Shown: positions 36,321 through 46,137, numbered from the stretch's first letter. The stretch is 64,000 nucleotides of DNA from an uncultured Shimia sp. (GCA_937897325.1 CALCOY010000009.1:1-64000); one strand, 5' to 3'. A program made the numbers and translations. Notes: generated from the letters alone by a model not told the origin.

Positions 36321-36763
36321 GGCAGTTTGCCTGTCAGCACATAGCGCAGGATCTTGACCACTTGCTGCGGCGCCTCGCAGACCGCCAGCGCCGCAGCATC
36401 GACCTCTTTGAGCGCATGAGCATGGTCAGACCCGTGCAGGATAATCAACGATTTGCCAAGAGCCGCAGCATAACCTGCATCGAATGCCGCATTCCACTGC
36501 TTGTATTTCTCCCCGAACCGCACGACGACCACATCCGCATCAGCGATCCCCTTGCGCGTCCGGATGGCGTTGACCATCGCCCCCTTGTGGTCATGCCAGT
36601 ACTTGTTGTCTTCAGCGCCCAGAATGGCCACGCCGCAATCATCACTCGCCGCATGATCCGTAACGGGACCGTCAAACGCCACATCAAGCCCCTCTGCGCC
36701 AGCGACAATCTGCTCACGCCAGTCGGTGTGAATTTCACCCGAGAGATACACCTGAATTGTCAT
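36317..36763 (-). CDS. YtoQ family protein
   Basis: 148 residues starting MTIQVYLSGEIHTDWREQI, the signature beginning of the YtoQ family, which resembles nucleoside 2-deoxyribosyltransferase. Further family markers are GAEDNKYWHDHKGA and VVVVRFGEKYKQWNAAFDAG. Function unknown. The start was set at ATG 36763 rather than 36901. Confidence 0.88.
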   Translation of the reverse strand: MTIQVYLSGEIHTDWREQIVAGAEGLDVAFDGPVTDHAASDDCGVAILGAEDNKYWHDHKGAMVNAIRTRKGIADADVVVVRFGEKYKQWNAAFDAGYAAALGKSLIILHGSDHAHALKEVDAAALAVCEAPQQVVKILRYVLTGKLP

Positions 36764-36937
36764 TGAAACTGGCCCCTTGTCCGGAAGTGTTGATGCTTTT
36801 GGAACAGAGGTAGCGCCGAAAACCGCTGATGACCAGGCAGCGGATCGGCAAGATTCTCGTAATAGGGGAAATTCACCTATGACGCAGTGCAGCATCGCCA
36901 TAGTCTCTCCACCGTACCACTTACGAGGAAAAAGAGT

Positions 36938-37570
36938 ATGCGACTCAAACTGATCGCCCTGGTCTCAGGGTTCTTGGGCGCGGGCGCCGTTCAAGCTGCG
37001 ACCTTCGATTTACCACTCACGGAAACAGATGTTCTGCCAGGCTTCGGCTACCGGATCGACCTTTCGGATATCGGCCTTCTGTCAATTTCGTCGATCGAAT
37101 TGCAAGATGATCCCGCAAACACCACAACCGGCCGCGCCACCGGCTTCGACGTCGACGCAATCCTTTTTGATGTCGATGGCGATATCGCCACGACCGACGA
37201 TCAGACGGCCGCGACCAGCTTTCAGTTCACGCCTGGCATGTCCACCGATGGATCAGCGCTGAACGGCAGCGACGGCGCGGGGGGGATTGATGAAATGCGC
37301 GCGACGCTCGATGCGTTTGACGGCACAGGCGGTCTAAACGGCACGGGCTACCTGTCAATGGGCCGGGACGGCATCCTCCGCGCCAGCTTTGACCCGGGTG
37401 TCACAGTAGGCGAAACGCTGTTTCTCTTTACCGGTGAGGTCGGCCGGTCAGAGAGTTTGTCCCGCATCACTGTCGAAGGCACAGCTATTCCCCTGCCAGC
37501 AGGCGTCTGGTTCATGCTGACCGGTTTCGGCCTTCTTGGATTCTGGCGCCTGAAATTTCGGGCGGCTTGA
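36938..37570 (+). CDS. VPLPA-CTERM sorting domain-containing protein
   Basis: 210 residues with a signal peptide (about 1-20, cleavage near VQAA). A secreted beta-rich middle part is rich in D, T and G. The C-terminal sorting signal reads AIPLPAGVWFMLTGFGLLGF followed by a basic tail, matching the VPLPA-CTERM motif processed by an exosortase-like enzyme. Function of the mature part is unknown. Start ATG 36938 with GAGGAAAAAG upstream. No exosortase gene is in the window. Confidence 0.85.
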   Translation: MRLKLIALVSGFLGAGAVQAATFDLPLTETDVLPGFGYRIDLSDIGLLSISSIELQDDPANTTTGRATGFDVDAILFDVDGDIATTDDQTAATSFQFTPGMSTDGSALNGSDGAGGIDEMRATLDAFDGTGGLNGTGYLSMGRDGILRASFDPGVTVGETLFLFTGEVGRSESLSRITVEGTAIPLPAGVWFMLTGFGLLGFWRLKFRAA

Positions 37571-37576
37571 ACAACA

Positions 37577-37602
37577 TGTGCTGCGCTTAACCGCGCAGCA
37601 CA
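37577..37602. terminator. Shared terminator hairpin of the VPLPA gene and pheT
   Basis: Perfect 10-bp stem TGTGCTGCGC/GCGCAGCACA with a six-base loop. The pheT stop codon TAA is in the loop, so the stem is formed partly by the last pheT codons. T content after the stem is low on both strands. Confidence 0.6.
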
Positions 37603-39983
37603 CCCCCTGTTGCCTTCGCGACCTTCTCGACGATCTTTGCTCCGATCGCTTCGATATCTTCGTCCTTCAATGTCTTGTCCTTGGGCTGCAAACGTACGGT
37701 GATCGCAAGGCTCTTCTTGCCTTCCCCGACACTTCCCCCAATGAATTCATCAAAGACACGCACCTCTTCGATCAGCGCTTTATCCGCCCCGGCTGCCGCA
37801 TTGACCAGCGTCAGCGCCTCGACCTCATCCTCTACGATAAAGGCGAAATCGCGTTCGACAGACTGCAAATCGCTTATTTCGAGCGCCGCCCGTGTCGCGC
37901 TGCTTTGACGCGGCATTGGGATTTCTTCCGGCCACAGGGTGAAGCCCATGGCCGGTCCTTTGACATCCATCTCGCGCAGAACCTTCGGGTGGATCTCGCC
38001 GAAGATGCCCAGCACCCTCTTTGGACCAAGGCAAATCATGCCGTGCCGCCCCGGATGCCACCACGCGTTCGCGCCCCTCAGGATCTGCACTTTTGCGGGT
38101 GCATTCATTGCCGCAAGGACCGCCTCGGCATCCGCTTTTGCGTCAAAAACGTCCACAGAACGCGACGCACCATGTGTGTCCTTCGGACCTGTTCGCCCGA
38201 CCAGCAAACCGCTGACCAACAGATGCTGTTCCCCCGGCTCGCCTCCATGAAAGGCAGGGCCCACCTCGAAAAGCGCCAGATCCATGAATCCCCGGGCCTG
38301 ATTGCGCGCAGCCGCTTGCAACAGACCGGGCAAAAGTGCCGGGCGCATGTGGCTCATGTCGCTGGAGATCGGATTTTCCAGCCGGGTCGTATCCTCGCCC
38401 CCCCCAAAAAGAGTTGCCGCCTTTCTGTCGATGAAGCTGTAGCTGACGCATTCATTGTAGCCTAACGCCGCACATGTGCGGCGCGCGGCTCGTTCCCGCA
38501 ACTGCTTCGGTGTCATGACAGGTTTCGGAACACCGTCTGTCAGCCGCGGCAAGGGCTTGCCCTTCAGCCCCGTCAGCGATGCGATGCGCGCCACCTCCTC
38601 AACCAGATCTGCCTCGCCCTGAACATCCGGCCGCCAACTCGGGACATGCGCCATGTCGCCTTCCAGACGGAAGCCCAGTGCCGTCAGCGTCTGGCGTTGA
38701 TCAGCCTCAGCAATGGTCATACCGACAAGGCTTTGAACCTGTGCCGCATCCAGCCGGTAGGCGCGATCATGGTTAGGAATCTCGCCTGCACGCACGACCT
38801 CGGACGGCTCACCACCCGCATGTTCCAGGATCATGCGCGTTGCAAGCTCAAGCCCTTCCGGTGTGAAATCCGGGTCAATCCCCCTTTCAAAGCGATAGCG
38901 CGCGTCCGAGTTAATCTTCAGCGCACGCCCCGCATAGGCGATCTGGATCGGATCCCAAAACGCGCTTTCAACAAAGACATTCACGGTCTCGTCGGTGCAG
39001 CCCGTCTCGGCCCCGCCCATGATCCCCGCGATGCTTTCAGCACCCTTATCATCTGAAATGACCATCATGCCAGCTTCGAAGCGGTAGGTTTTCTCGTCTA
39101 GCGCCAGCAGTTCTTCCCCACCCTCCGCACGGTGGACCCGCAGATGCCCCGCGACCTTATCCGCGTCAAACACATGCAGCGGACGGTTTCGGTCGAATGT
39201 GAAATAGTTGGTCACATCCACGAGGAACGAGATCGGGCGCAAACCGATCGCGCGAAGCTTGTCCTGCAACCACTGTGGTGATGGCCCGTTCCTGACCCCT
39301 CTGATAACGCGGCCATAGAACACCGGGCAACCGTCCAGCGTGTCATCATCTATCGAAACACTGATCGGACAGGGATATTGTCCTTCAATCCATTCAGTCC
39401 TGGCAGGCTTCAGTGTCCCCAGCCCGCGCGCCGCCAGATCTCGCGCAATGCCCCGCACACCCAGCGCATCCGGACGGTTCGGCGTGATTGCGATCTCGAT
39501 GACCGGGTCAACCTTGGCCGGATCATGCTCCGCCAGCCAGTCGACAAAACGCTCACCAACCTCGCCCGAAGGCAATTCGATGATTCCGTCATGTTCGTCC
39601 GAAAGCTCCATCTCGCGCTCAGAAGCCATCATGCCAAAGCTCTCGATCCCCCGGATCTTGCCCACACCGATTGTCGTGTCGATGCCAGGCACATAGACCC
39701 CCGGCTTGGCGACAACCACTGTGATACCTTCGCGCGCATTCGGCGCCCCACAGATTATCTGCTTTTCACCGTCGTCCGTGGCGACCTGACAAACGCGCAG
39801 ACGATCCGCATCAGGATGCTTTTCAGCCTTCAACACCTTCCCGATGATAAAGTCCTTCAGCCGCGCAGCCCGATCCTCGACCTCTTCGACCTCAAGGCCA
39901 AGATCGGTCAGTGCATAGGTGATCTCATCAAGGCTTGCCTCGGTATCGAGATGCTCTTTCAGCCAGGACAACGTGAATTTCAT
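37587..39983 (-). CDS. pheT: Phenylalanyl-tRNA synthetase beta subunit
   Basis: 798 residues, full length. N-terminal tRNA-binding domain (IGKVLKAEKHPDADRLRVCQ near 44), B3/B4 editing domain, B5 domain, catalytic-like core and a C-terminal anticodon-binding FDX-ACB domain (SDLQSVERDFAFIV). It pairs with PheS, encoded 2.4 kb upstream on the same strand. Start ATG 39983. Separation of pheS and pheT by three unrelated genes is unlike the usual pheST operon. Confidence 0.97.
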   Translation of the reverse strand: MKFTLSWLKEHLDTEASLDEITYALTDLGLEVEEVEDRAARLKDFIIGKVLKAEKHPDADRLRVCQVATDDGEKQIICGAPNAREGITVVVAKPGVYVPGIDTTIGVGKIRGIESFGMMASEREMELSDEHDGIIELPSGEVGERFVDWLAEHDPAKVDPVIEIAITPNRPDALGVRGIARDLAARGLGTLKPARTEWIEGQYPCPISVSIDDDTLDGCPVFYGRVIRGVRNGPSPQWLQDKLRAIGLRPISFLVDVTNYFTFDRNRPLHVFDADKVAGHLRVHRAEGGEELLALDEKTYRFEAGMMVISDDKGAESIAGIMGGAETGCTDETVNVFVESAFWDPIQIAYAGRALKINSDARYRFERGIDPDFTPEGLELATRMILEHAGGEPSEVVRAGEIPNHDRAYRLDAAQVQSLVGMTIAEADQRQTLTALGFRLEGDMAHVPSWRPDVQGEADLVEEVARIASLTGLKGKPLPRLTDGVPKPVMTPKQLRERAARRTCAALGYNECVSYSFIDRKAATLFGGGEDTTRLENPISSDMSHMRPALLPGLLQAAARNQARGFMDLALFEVGPAFHGGEPGEQHLLVSGLLVGRTGPKDTHGASRSVDVFDAKADAEAVLAAMNAPAKVQILRGANAWWHPGRHGMICLGPKRVLGIFGEIHPKVLREMDVKGPAMGFTLWPEEIPMPRQSSATRAALEISDLQSVERDFAFIVEDEVEALTLVNAAAGADKALIEEVRVFDEFIGGSVGEGKKSLAITVRLQPKDKTLKDEDIEAIGAKIVEKVAKATGGVLRG

Positions 39984-40103
39984 CAGGGAAACCTTTCGCG
40001 CGATGACCGGCCACGAAATCGCAAATTCATCCGCAAAGCGCAACCATACGGGACGGCGGGTGGGGCGAATTTGCCCATGAGGGCGAAAAGCGCCCGCCCA
40101 CCG

Positions 40104-40907
40104 TCACGGATAGGTCGGTCCCAACCCCAATATCTCGTCCAACTGACGCCCGATCCACCCGCGCGGAATGAAATGACCGCGCGGATGAAGATCCAGGGTC
40201 ACCTTTCCCTCGGCACAATTGTCCCAGACAATCCGCTCAAAGGTCAGTTTTTCAACAACAGACCACGCGCCGGCCGAGACCCCACTCCCGCAGCCATAAA
40301 GCCCGCGCCACAGGACGACAGGATATGTCACATCCCCGCCCGGCCCCATGGGAAAGTCCATGACAGTGTCCGAAAGCCCGTGCACATGCCGCACCTCTTT
40401 AGGGGCTTCGGGGCAGGTCTCGGTCTGTCCGATGCTGCCCGCAATCGCGAGAAGCGCACGTACATCTGCTCCATTTTCGCAGACGTAACGCCAGGCCATC
40501 GCCCCACCGAACGAATAGCCCGAAACAAAGATGTTGTCCTGATCAACGGGATAGCGATCCGCCACATCGGCCAACACATTCGCGGCAAAACCAACATCCG
40601 GCGTGTCCGACGTCCAGAAATCCCATGTCCGCCGCTCACCGTTGGGAGCCACAAGCAAGACGCCCCGCAGACGCGTGTGCCCGGCAATACGCTCATGATT
40701 CACGACGACCGGCCCCTGACGCTTCCAGCCGTGAAAATGTAACAGCACCGGCAGAGGCGACGTCCCATCCCAACCGTCCGGCTCTAGAACGTGATAGGAT
40801 CGATCCCCCAAAGGACACGGCACATCCCCATGACATGCTTTCCAAGGACCCAGCGCGAAAAGCGGAAAAGCAAAAAGACAAAGGCAAACAGTCAGAACAC
40901 AACGCAT
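40104..40907 (-). CDS. LpqC-like / polyhydroxybutyrate depolymerase-type esterase
   Basis: 267 residues with a signal peptide (about 1-19). Alpha/beta hydrolase fold: oxyanion region LLHFHGWKRQGP, nucleophile SGYSFGG, and later Asp and His in HGLSDTVMDF and DLHPRGHFIP. Cysteine pairs suit a periplasmic enzyme. It resembles the poly(3-hydroxybutyrate) depolymerase/LpqC esterase group; the substrate is unknown and no PHB granule motif was seen. Start ATG 40907. Confidence 0.78.
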   Translation of the reverse strand: MRCVLTVCLCLFAFPLFALGPWKACHGDVPCPLGDRSYHVLEPDGWDGTSPLPVLLHFHGWKRQGPVVVNHERIAGHTRLRGVLLVAPNGERRTWDFWTSDTPDVGFAANVLADVADRYPVDQDNIFVSGYSFGGAMAWRYVCENGADVRALLAIAGSIGQTETCPEAPKEVRHVHGLSDTVMDFPMGPGGDVTYPVVLWRGLYGCGSGVSAGAWSVVEKLTFERIVWDNCAEGKVTLDLHPRGHFIPRGWIGRQLDEILGLGPTYP

Positions 40908-40966
40908 AGCGCGCAATCTACCCACCGTTTGCCCTTTGTCATCTCACATGATCGTGGCCCGGATCG

Positions 40967-42058
40967 TTACAAATGGCCGGGTACAAGATCCGCCCCTTGA
41001 TCCGCCCAACCTTTAACCGATTCCGGATAAAGCCGCACATTGTCCAGCCCTGCCAATTCGGATGCATAAAACCAGCTCAGCGCACCCAACTCGCCTGACG
41101 AACAGAAGCTGATGATCGGGCCGGAAGCACCTACGGGTCCGTATTCATAGAAGAAGGCCTTGATGGCATTCACACCATCCTCGGCCTCGACCCGCCCCGA
41201 CAGAAATGTCAGCAGGGGCTCGACCGGCGCGCTTTCCGCACTCGGCAAGGTTGTTGCGATCGCATCGCCTAGCTTGTCGAACCGCTCAAACATGGAATGC
41301 GGGCGTGCATCCAGCAATTGGCCCGGGATTTGCTTGGTCACCACCCCGTAAATATCCAACTCATCCGCCCGCCAGTCCCGCGAAAACGTGACGGAGGCCT
41401 CGTACTCTGCCAGCACCACCGCTTCCGGCGAAATCGGCAATCCGGCATCAATCCAGCCCCTGTAGCCATCTCGCAGGATCGCGATCTGCTCTGCGCCAGA
41501 TGATTTCAGCAGCCAGTAGACAAACGCGGCCCGTCCGCTGTCCATCTGCGTGGGCTTTTGATGCACGATCACGATCGGCTGATCCAATCGAAGGCCTGCA
41601 GCCCCAACAAGCTCGGCAAGGCGGGATTCGGTGGGCGGCTGACCCGGATTGTCTTTCGGCCCGCGCCATTCGGCATATGGTATCGAGATCGTGCCCGGCA
41701 GTACCCCGGCCAACACCGCCCTTTCAGACCGAATATCCAAAATCTGAATGTCGTAGATCTTCGTCAGATCTGCCAGAACAGTCGGATTCGGCATAACCGA
41801 CCAGTCGATCCCCGATGGTCCGCTCGGATCACATGGTATCTCAAGAACCTGACCCACCGACAATCTGTCCGGATTGGCGCCAATCTCGTTTTGGTTGATT
41901 TCGTACAAGGCCGTATATCTAAAAATCGACCCCAGTTTTTTCGCGGCAATTGCGGACAGCGTATCGCCTGCCCTTACTGTATATTGACCATAGCAGGCGA
42001 ATGAGGCCGTTGCACTGAAACAAGCTGCCACAATTGCAGCGCATATCAATCTTGTCAT
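40967..42058 (-). CDS. LysM and tandem rhodanese domain periplasmic protein
   Basis: 363 residues: signal peptide (1-21), a LysM domain (about 25-75, YTVRAGDTLSAIAAKKLGSI), then two rhodanese domains. The first (about 95-210) has VHQKPTQMDSGRAA in place of the catalytic Cys loop and looks inactive. The second has the active loop CSSGELGA near 322. LysM should hold it on peptidoglycan. The sulfur acceptor is unknown; thiosulfate or persulfide handling is an inference. Confidence 0.82.
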   Translation of the reverse strand: MTRLICAAIVAACFSATASFACYGQYTVRAGDTLSAIAAKKLGSIFRYTALYEINQNEIGANPDRLSVGQVLEIPCDPSGPSGIDWSVMPNPTVLADLTKIYDIQILDIRSERAVLAGVLPGTISIPYAEWRGPKDNPGQPPTESRLAELVGAAGLRLDQPIVIVHQKPTQMDSGRAAFVYWLLKSSGAEQIAILRDGYRGWIDAGLPISPEAVVLAEYEASVTFSRDWRADELDIYGVVTKQIPGQLLDARPHSMFERFDKLGDAIATTLPSAESAPVEPLLTFLSGRVEAEDGVNAIKAFFYEYGPVGASGPIISFCSSGELGALSWFYASELAGLDNVRLYPESVKGWADQGADLVPGHL

Positions 42059-42187
42059 ATTTATACCCCCATATAAATTTAACTCTATCTATACGTGTAT
42101 GGCTAACAGAACTCGTCGCGTTGCTCAAGGTAGGGATTTCGCGACTTTCCGAGGAGATCGGATCGCACTACACTGCGCCGCAGATCG

Positions 42188-42412
42188 TCAGGGAGTCTGG
42201 TTCGACCCTTGTTCTGAGTTCTGTTTTTCGACAGCGCGCAACCAACGCGACACCAGAAAAATCGGGAAAAGCACCACGAACCAGCCCGCGACATTGATCA
42301 CCGTCAGCCTTAGCTTGATGTCGGCATCAAGATCGGATCGCCATAAGGCCACATGCGCAAGCGCTATCCCGAGGACAAGCACCGCAAGATAAATGCGGTG
42401 CCGCCCGCTCAT
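42188..42412 (-). CDS. DUF5337-like small membrane protein
   Basis: 74 residues with two membrane spans (about 7-23 and 38-56) and a charged C-terminus. Its ATG overlaps the pheS stop (ATGA), so it is translationally coupled to pheS. Size, topology and location next to pheS fit the DUF5337 family of Rhodobacterales. Function unknown. Confidence 0.7.
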   Translation of the reverse strand: MSGRHRIYLAVLVLGIALAHVALWRSDLDADIKLRLTVINVAGWFVVLFPIFLVSRWLRAVEKQNSEQGSNQTP

Positions 42413-43482
42413 CCGCTCAAGCCACCATGCAATGTCGGCATATCAAGTGCTGCGAACCCATAATGGCGCAGCCAGCGCAGATCCGAGTCAAAGAAGGCCC
42501 GCAGATCCGGGATGCCGTACTTCAGCATTGCGATCCGGTCGATCCCCATGCCGAAGGCAAAACCCTGCCATTCCGCCGGGTCGATCCCACCGGCCTGCAA
42601 GACCTTGGGATGCACCATGCCAGAACCAAGGATTTCCAGCCAGTCATCGCCCTCACCAACCTTGAGCTGTCCACCTTCCCAGGAACACCGGATATCAACC
42701 TCGGCCGAAGGCTCGGTGAATGGAAAATGCGACGCACGGAAACGCAGCTCGACATCTTCAACCTCAAAATAGGCTTTCACGAACTCTTCAAGCACCCATT
42801 TCAGGTTGGCCATGCTGATATCGCGATCGATGGCCAGCCCTTCGACCTGATGGAACATCGGCGTGTGGGTCTGATCGTAGTCCGCGCGGTAGACACCGCC
42901 GGGGCAGATGATGCGCGTCGGTGCGCCCGTCGCTTCCATCGACCGGATCTGCACAGGGCTGGTATGCGTGCGCAGCACATGCGGCGGGCGATTGTCGCCT
43001 TCCGTCCGGTGCATGTAGAATGTGTCCATCTCGGCCCGCGCAGGGTGATGGCCCGGAATGTTCAGCGCATCGAAATTGTACCAATCGGTATCGATACGCG
43101 GACCCTCGGCCACCGAAAAGCCCATTTCGGCGAAAATTGCCGTCACCTCTTCGGTCACCTGGCTGATCGGGTGGATCGTCCCGCGCCGCTCCGGGCGCGA
43201 GGGCAGCGTCACGTCCAGCCATTCGCTGCGGAGACGCTCATCCAGTGCGGCATCCGCAAGGGCGGCCTTCTTGGCACTCAATGCGCTGTTGATTTCGTCC
43301 TTCAGCGCATTCAGCGCAGGCCCCGCGATCTGGCGCTCTTCGGGCGTCATCTTGCCCAGTTCGCGCATTTTCAGGCTCACCTCGCCCTTCTTACCCACTG
43401 CCGAGATGCGCAGAGTTTCAAGCGTATCTTCATCCTGCGCTTCTGCAATCTGAGTCAGATATTTGTCTTTCAGATCGTCCAT
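42409..43482 (-). CDS. pheS: Phenylalanyl-tRNA synthetase alpha subunit
   Basis: 357 residues. N-terminal coiled coil (about 1-85), then class II synthetase motifs: [44 protein letters not shown] and the C-terminal [17 protein letters not shown]. Start ATG 43482 (MDDLKDKYL); the longer frame to 43506 is not needed. It forms the heterotetramer with PheT. Confidence 0.97.
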   Translation of the reverse strand: MDDLKDKYLTQIAEAQDEDTLETLRISAVGKKGEVSLKMRELGKMTPEERQIAGPALNALKDEINSALSAKKAALADAALDERLRSEWLDVTLPSRPERRGTIHPISQVTEEVTAIFAEMGFSVAEGPRIDTDWYNFDALNIPGHHPARAEMDTFYMHRTEGDNRPPHVLRTHTSPVQIRSMEATGAPTRIICPGGVYRADYDQTHTPMFHQVEGLAIDRDISMANLKWVLEEFVKAYFEVEDVELRFRASHFPFTEPSAEVDIRCSWEGGQLKVGEGDDWLEILGSGMVHPKVLQAGGIDPAEWQGFAFGMGIDRIAMLKYGIPDLRAFFDSDLRWLRHYGFAALDMPTLHGGLSG

Positions 43483-43596
43483 CGACCGGCACCCCGAATT
43501 GATCATTCAGCGATCTACCGGCAAGTGCCCTTCTGTGCAACAGCGCCGCCACGACCTGCCCGATCAAAAGTGCAAGCCAAGGATAGTCACCAGCAT

Positions 43597-44673
43597 TCAG
43601 GCAGTGCCTGTCTGCCACAAAAGCCGCGCTTCATAGGCCTTCAGAACCGGACGGGCGAAATCATCAAGACCTGGCGGGCATGTCGCAAGATCTGGGAAAA
43701 TAGCCAGCAACTCGGCGCGCATCGGCGCATTCAACGTCGCAAGCCCCTGTTCCCCGGCAAACAAACTCTCGGTTTTGACACCGTTGGACCAAAGCACCTC
43801 GTGACGATCGAACATCACGTGAAAATAGGTGACCATTCCTCCGGGCTTTCGGTAAACACTGTCCCCGTTCAAAAGATACTTTGCCGGGACAAGGTATTCG
43901 TCCTCACCAAAAAGCACCTGGCAATTCGGATCGTCGATCAACACCCGATGCTGGGGTGAAACGATCAGATCATGCTCTGCACCATAAGTGCCTTCTGTGA
44001 TGACGATGGGGGCAAGATCTCCCTTCGCCTCAACCGACCTATGCGCAAGCCAACGGATCGGCTGTGGCCCATTATCGACCGTTTCTACAAGATCTCCCTC
44101 TTCGAGGTCCTCGACCTGCCGCAGTCCTTCCGGACAGCGCAGCCATGTGCCCGCCGCAAAGCAAATCACCCCAGACGATCCCGGATCGACGCTCTCGTAG
44201 GCGACATCGTTCGGATTGGGCTGATTGAACTGGATCGACGTGGTCGCCTGTTCCGGGCCGGTCAGCACCGCAAGGTTGGTCGAGGTCGCCCCTGCGGCGA
44301 GTCCGTTTGCAGCCGTGATGTTCTGCGTCCCACCCCCGATATCGTAGAAATCAATAACCGTGCCGGTGTCAGTATTGACGAGGGCATAGGCCTCGTAGTT
44401 GTTGGCGCCACCGCCATCGGGGTCTGTCAACAGGATCGGAAAGACATCGGCCGAGATGACATAGATCGTTTCGTTGGTCGAAGAATCGAACGTAGATGTC
44501 ACGCCCGGATCGTTCAGGGCGACGGCAAAGCCCTGCTGCCCATTTGCCTGATAGAAGGCCGCTGAAAAATCCGCAGGATCTTCCCCGGCTGACAGAGAAA
44601 CTTCAAGAAATTCCGAAACGCCCGACGACCGGGCATAGGCATTGGAGTAATGCAGTTCACTGATACGCGCCAT
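43597..44673 (-). CDS. Hint domain-containing protein
   Basis: 358 residues without a classical signal peptide. N-terminal part (about 1-160) resembles a lamin-tail or secreted beta domain rich in D, G, N and T. A Hint module starts at Cys171 (CFAAGTWLRCPEG), with a VEDLEEGDLV segment and the conserved SPQHRVLI (His242). No N-terminal splice junction partner or C-terminal extein residue is seen, so this is the Hint form found in roseobacter secreted proteins, not an intein. Secretion by a type I system is an inference. Confidence 0.8.
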   Translation of the reverse strand: MARISELHYSNAYARSSGVSEFLEVSLSAGEDPADFSAAFYQANGQQGFAVALNDPGVTSTFDSSTNETIYVISADVFPILLTDPDGGGANNYEAYALVNTDTGTVIDFYDIGGGTQNITAANGLAAGATSTNLAVLTGPEQATTSIQFNQPNPNDVAYESVDPGSSGVICFAAGTWLRCPEGLRQVEDLEEGDLVETVDNGPQPIRWLAHRSVEAKGDLAPIVITEGTYGAEHDLIVSPQHRVLIDDPNCQVLFGEDEYLVPAKYLLNGDSVYRKPGGMVTYFHVMFDRHEVLWSNGVKTESLFAGEQGLATLNAPMRAELLAIFPDLATCPPGLDDFARPVLKAYEARLLWQTGTA

Positions 44674-44786
44674 GACACCCGTCCTTCCTCACACAGAAAG
44701 GATACAGCCCCCATCCGGCTCGAGCTAGCGATTTGTGGAAAGCTGGTAAGCGCGCGGAGCCGTGGTCCCGCGCGAACATCTTCGCA

Positions 44787-45152
44787 TCAGGCGGGCAATG
44801 CACCCTTGGCCTGATCGACGATAGCGGCAAACGCCTCGGGCTCGTTCACGGCCAGATCCGCGAGAACCTTCCGGTCCACCTCAATACCGGCCAATGTCAG
44901 ACCGTTGATAAAGCGGCTGTATGTCAGCGCTTCGTCATGGGCGCGCACGGCAGCATTGATCCGCTGGATCCACAGCGCGCGGAAATTCCGTTTGCGGTTC
45001 TTGCGGTCGCGCGTCGCATATTGGTTGGCCTTGTCGACGGCCTGACGTGCGACCTTGAATGTATTCTTCCGGCGACCGTAATAGCCTTTCGCCGCCTTAA
45101 CGACTTTCTTATGACGAGCGTGAGTTGTGGTTCCACCTTTAACGCGGGACAT
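44787..45152 (-). CDS. rplT: 50S ribosomal protein L20
   Basis: 121 residues, basic, [20 protein letters not shown], normal L20 length. It binds 23S rRNA and starts 14 bases after rpmI; together they form the rpmI-rplT unit. No infC is seen just upstream. Confidence 0.97.
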   Translation of the reverse strand: MSRVKGGTTTHARHKKVVKAAKGYYGRRKNTFKVARQAVDKANQYATRDRKNRKRNFRALWIQRINAAVRAHDEALTYSRFINGLTLAGIEVDRKVLADLAVNEPEAFAAIVDQAKGALPA

Positions 45153-45166
45153 GTCTTATCCTCCTA

Positions 45167-45367
45167 TCAGCGGTCGTAGGGCATATAGCCCTTGACGATT
45201 TTGGCGTCGGGGGCCGACAGGGTCGTGGTGCCACGCGCATCGCGAATGAATTTCTTGGTCCGTTTGATCATACCATGACGTTTGCCAGCTTGTGCCGAAA
45301 GCACCTTGCCAGTTGCCGTCACCTTGAAGCGCTTCTTCGCGCTCGACTTTGTCTTCATCTTGGGCAT
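45167..45367 (-). CDS. rpmI: 50S ribosomal protein L35
   Basis: 66 residues, [20 protein letters not shown], typical L35 length and lysine content. Start ATG 45367 with GGAGAC upstream. Longer frames to 45532 are not real. First gene of the rpmI-rplT pair. Confidence 0.97.
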   Translation of the reverse strand: MPKMKTKSSAKKRFKVTATGKVLSAQAGKRHGMIKRTKKFIRDARGTTTLSAPDAKIVKGYMPYDR

Positions 45368-45484
45368 TTCCGTCTCCTGATCTTGGGTTCGGTTTCCACA
45401 CGACTCGGCATGCCACACTGGCCGGTCGCGCCAACAAAGTTGGCCGTGTAAGCGCCCTGCAACTTGGATGCAAGCGAAAACGGG

Positions 45485-45930
45485 TTCGCGCAATTCACAC
45501 GCAATCCAAGATCCTCCTGTGTTGCCGCGCAAAGCTTTCAGGGACCTGCACTGTAAAGAAACCTTTCACATCCTTGTCCGAAAACAGCTTCGCGAATGTC
45601 TCAGGCGCAACGGCTCCAGCGGGACCCAAAGGAACGTCAGCACCCGAAGCTGCAGCAAAGCTTCGCTGTCGTTGGCATCCCGGATGTAAGCCAAATAGTC
45701 AAAAAGGCCATGGCCAAGCTGGGAACGCTGTTTCATGGTGAAAAAGGCATGCGCGAAGAGATCGTCGGACCGCCAGATGATCGTATGGACTTCAGTGATC
45801 TCGATAGCGGCTTCTACGATCTTGCGGATACCGAAAAAATTCTCAGAAAGCTGCCAAAGTTCGTCCCATAGGTTGATGCCTACGCCGCCAACAACTGAAC
45901 CGGTGCCTATGCAGATCAGTCGGCCTCTCG
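45485..45930 (-). pseudogene. Possible decayed gene, strand uncertain
   Basis: On the minus strand one frame reads IGTGSVVGGVGINLWDELWQ and continues through SDDLFAHAFFTMKQRSQLGHG without a normal start codon. Near 45680 the coding look shifts to another frame, with [18 protein letters not shown] continuing to a stop near 45485. The plus strand also has a frame (45596-45871) ending in DFSDLDSGFYDLADTEKILR, with a similar frame change near 45660. No family recognised. A degraded ORF is the best reading. Confidence 0.35.
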
Positions 45931-46137
45931 TCGGCTAAAGTACGCCTCCATTTTGGTGGGCCATGAAGTTGGTCGTCTGTCTGATTTCGTTTGAGCATTC
46001 GAGTGGCTGACGCTTTTATGAGTTTTGCTTGTGGAACAGTTGCGGTCAGGTTCTTCAGACCCAATCAAATGGGGCTTAAAGCTATGTTAGTAAAGGCAAC
46101 CGTGCGATCTGTTAATGCGATGAATGCCGACATCTGC

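Noticed and set aside
40030-40103. Imperfect inverted repeats between pheT and the esterase gene as an attenuator or terminator
   Set aside because: Several mismatches, no T run and no Phe-rich leader peptide were seen.
39378-40742. Open frame of 454 codons on the plus strand
   Set aside because: Antisense to pheT and the esterase gene, whose motifs are clear.
42427-43959. Open frame of 510 codons on the plus strand
   Set aside because: Antisense to pheS and the Hint gene; composition is that of a shadow frame.
43597-44673. Hint protein as an intein
   Set aside because: There is no flanking extein with a known function and no C-terminal His-Asn splice junction; the architecture is that of secreted Hint proteins.
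44750-44775. GC-rich hairpin after rplT as a terminator
   Set aside because: A 7-bp stem is present but no T run follows on the minus strand; too weak to list.
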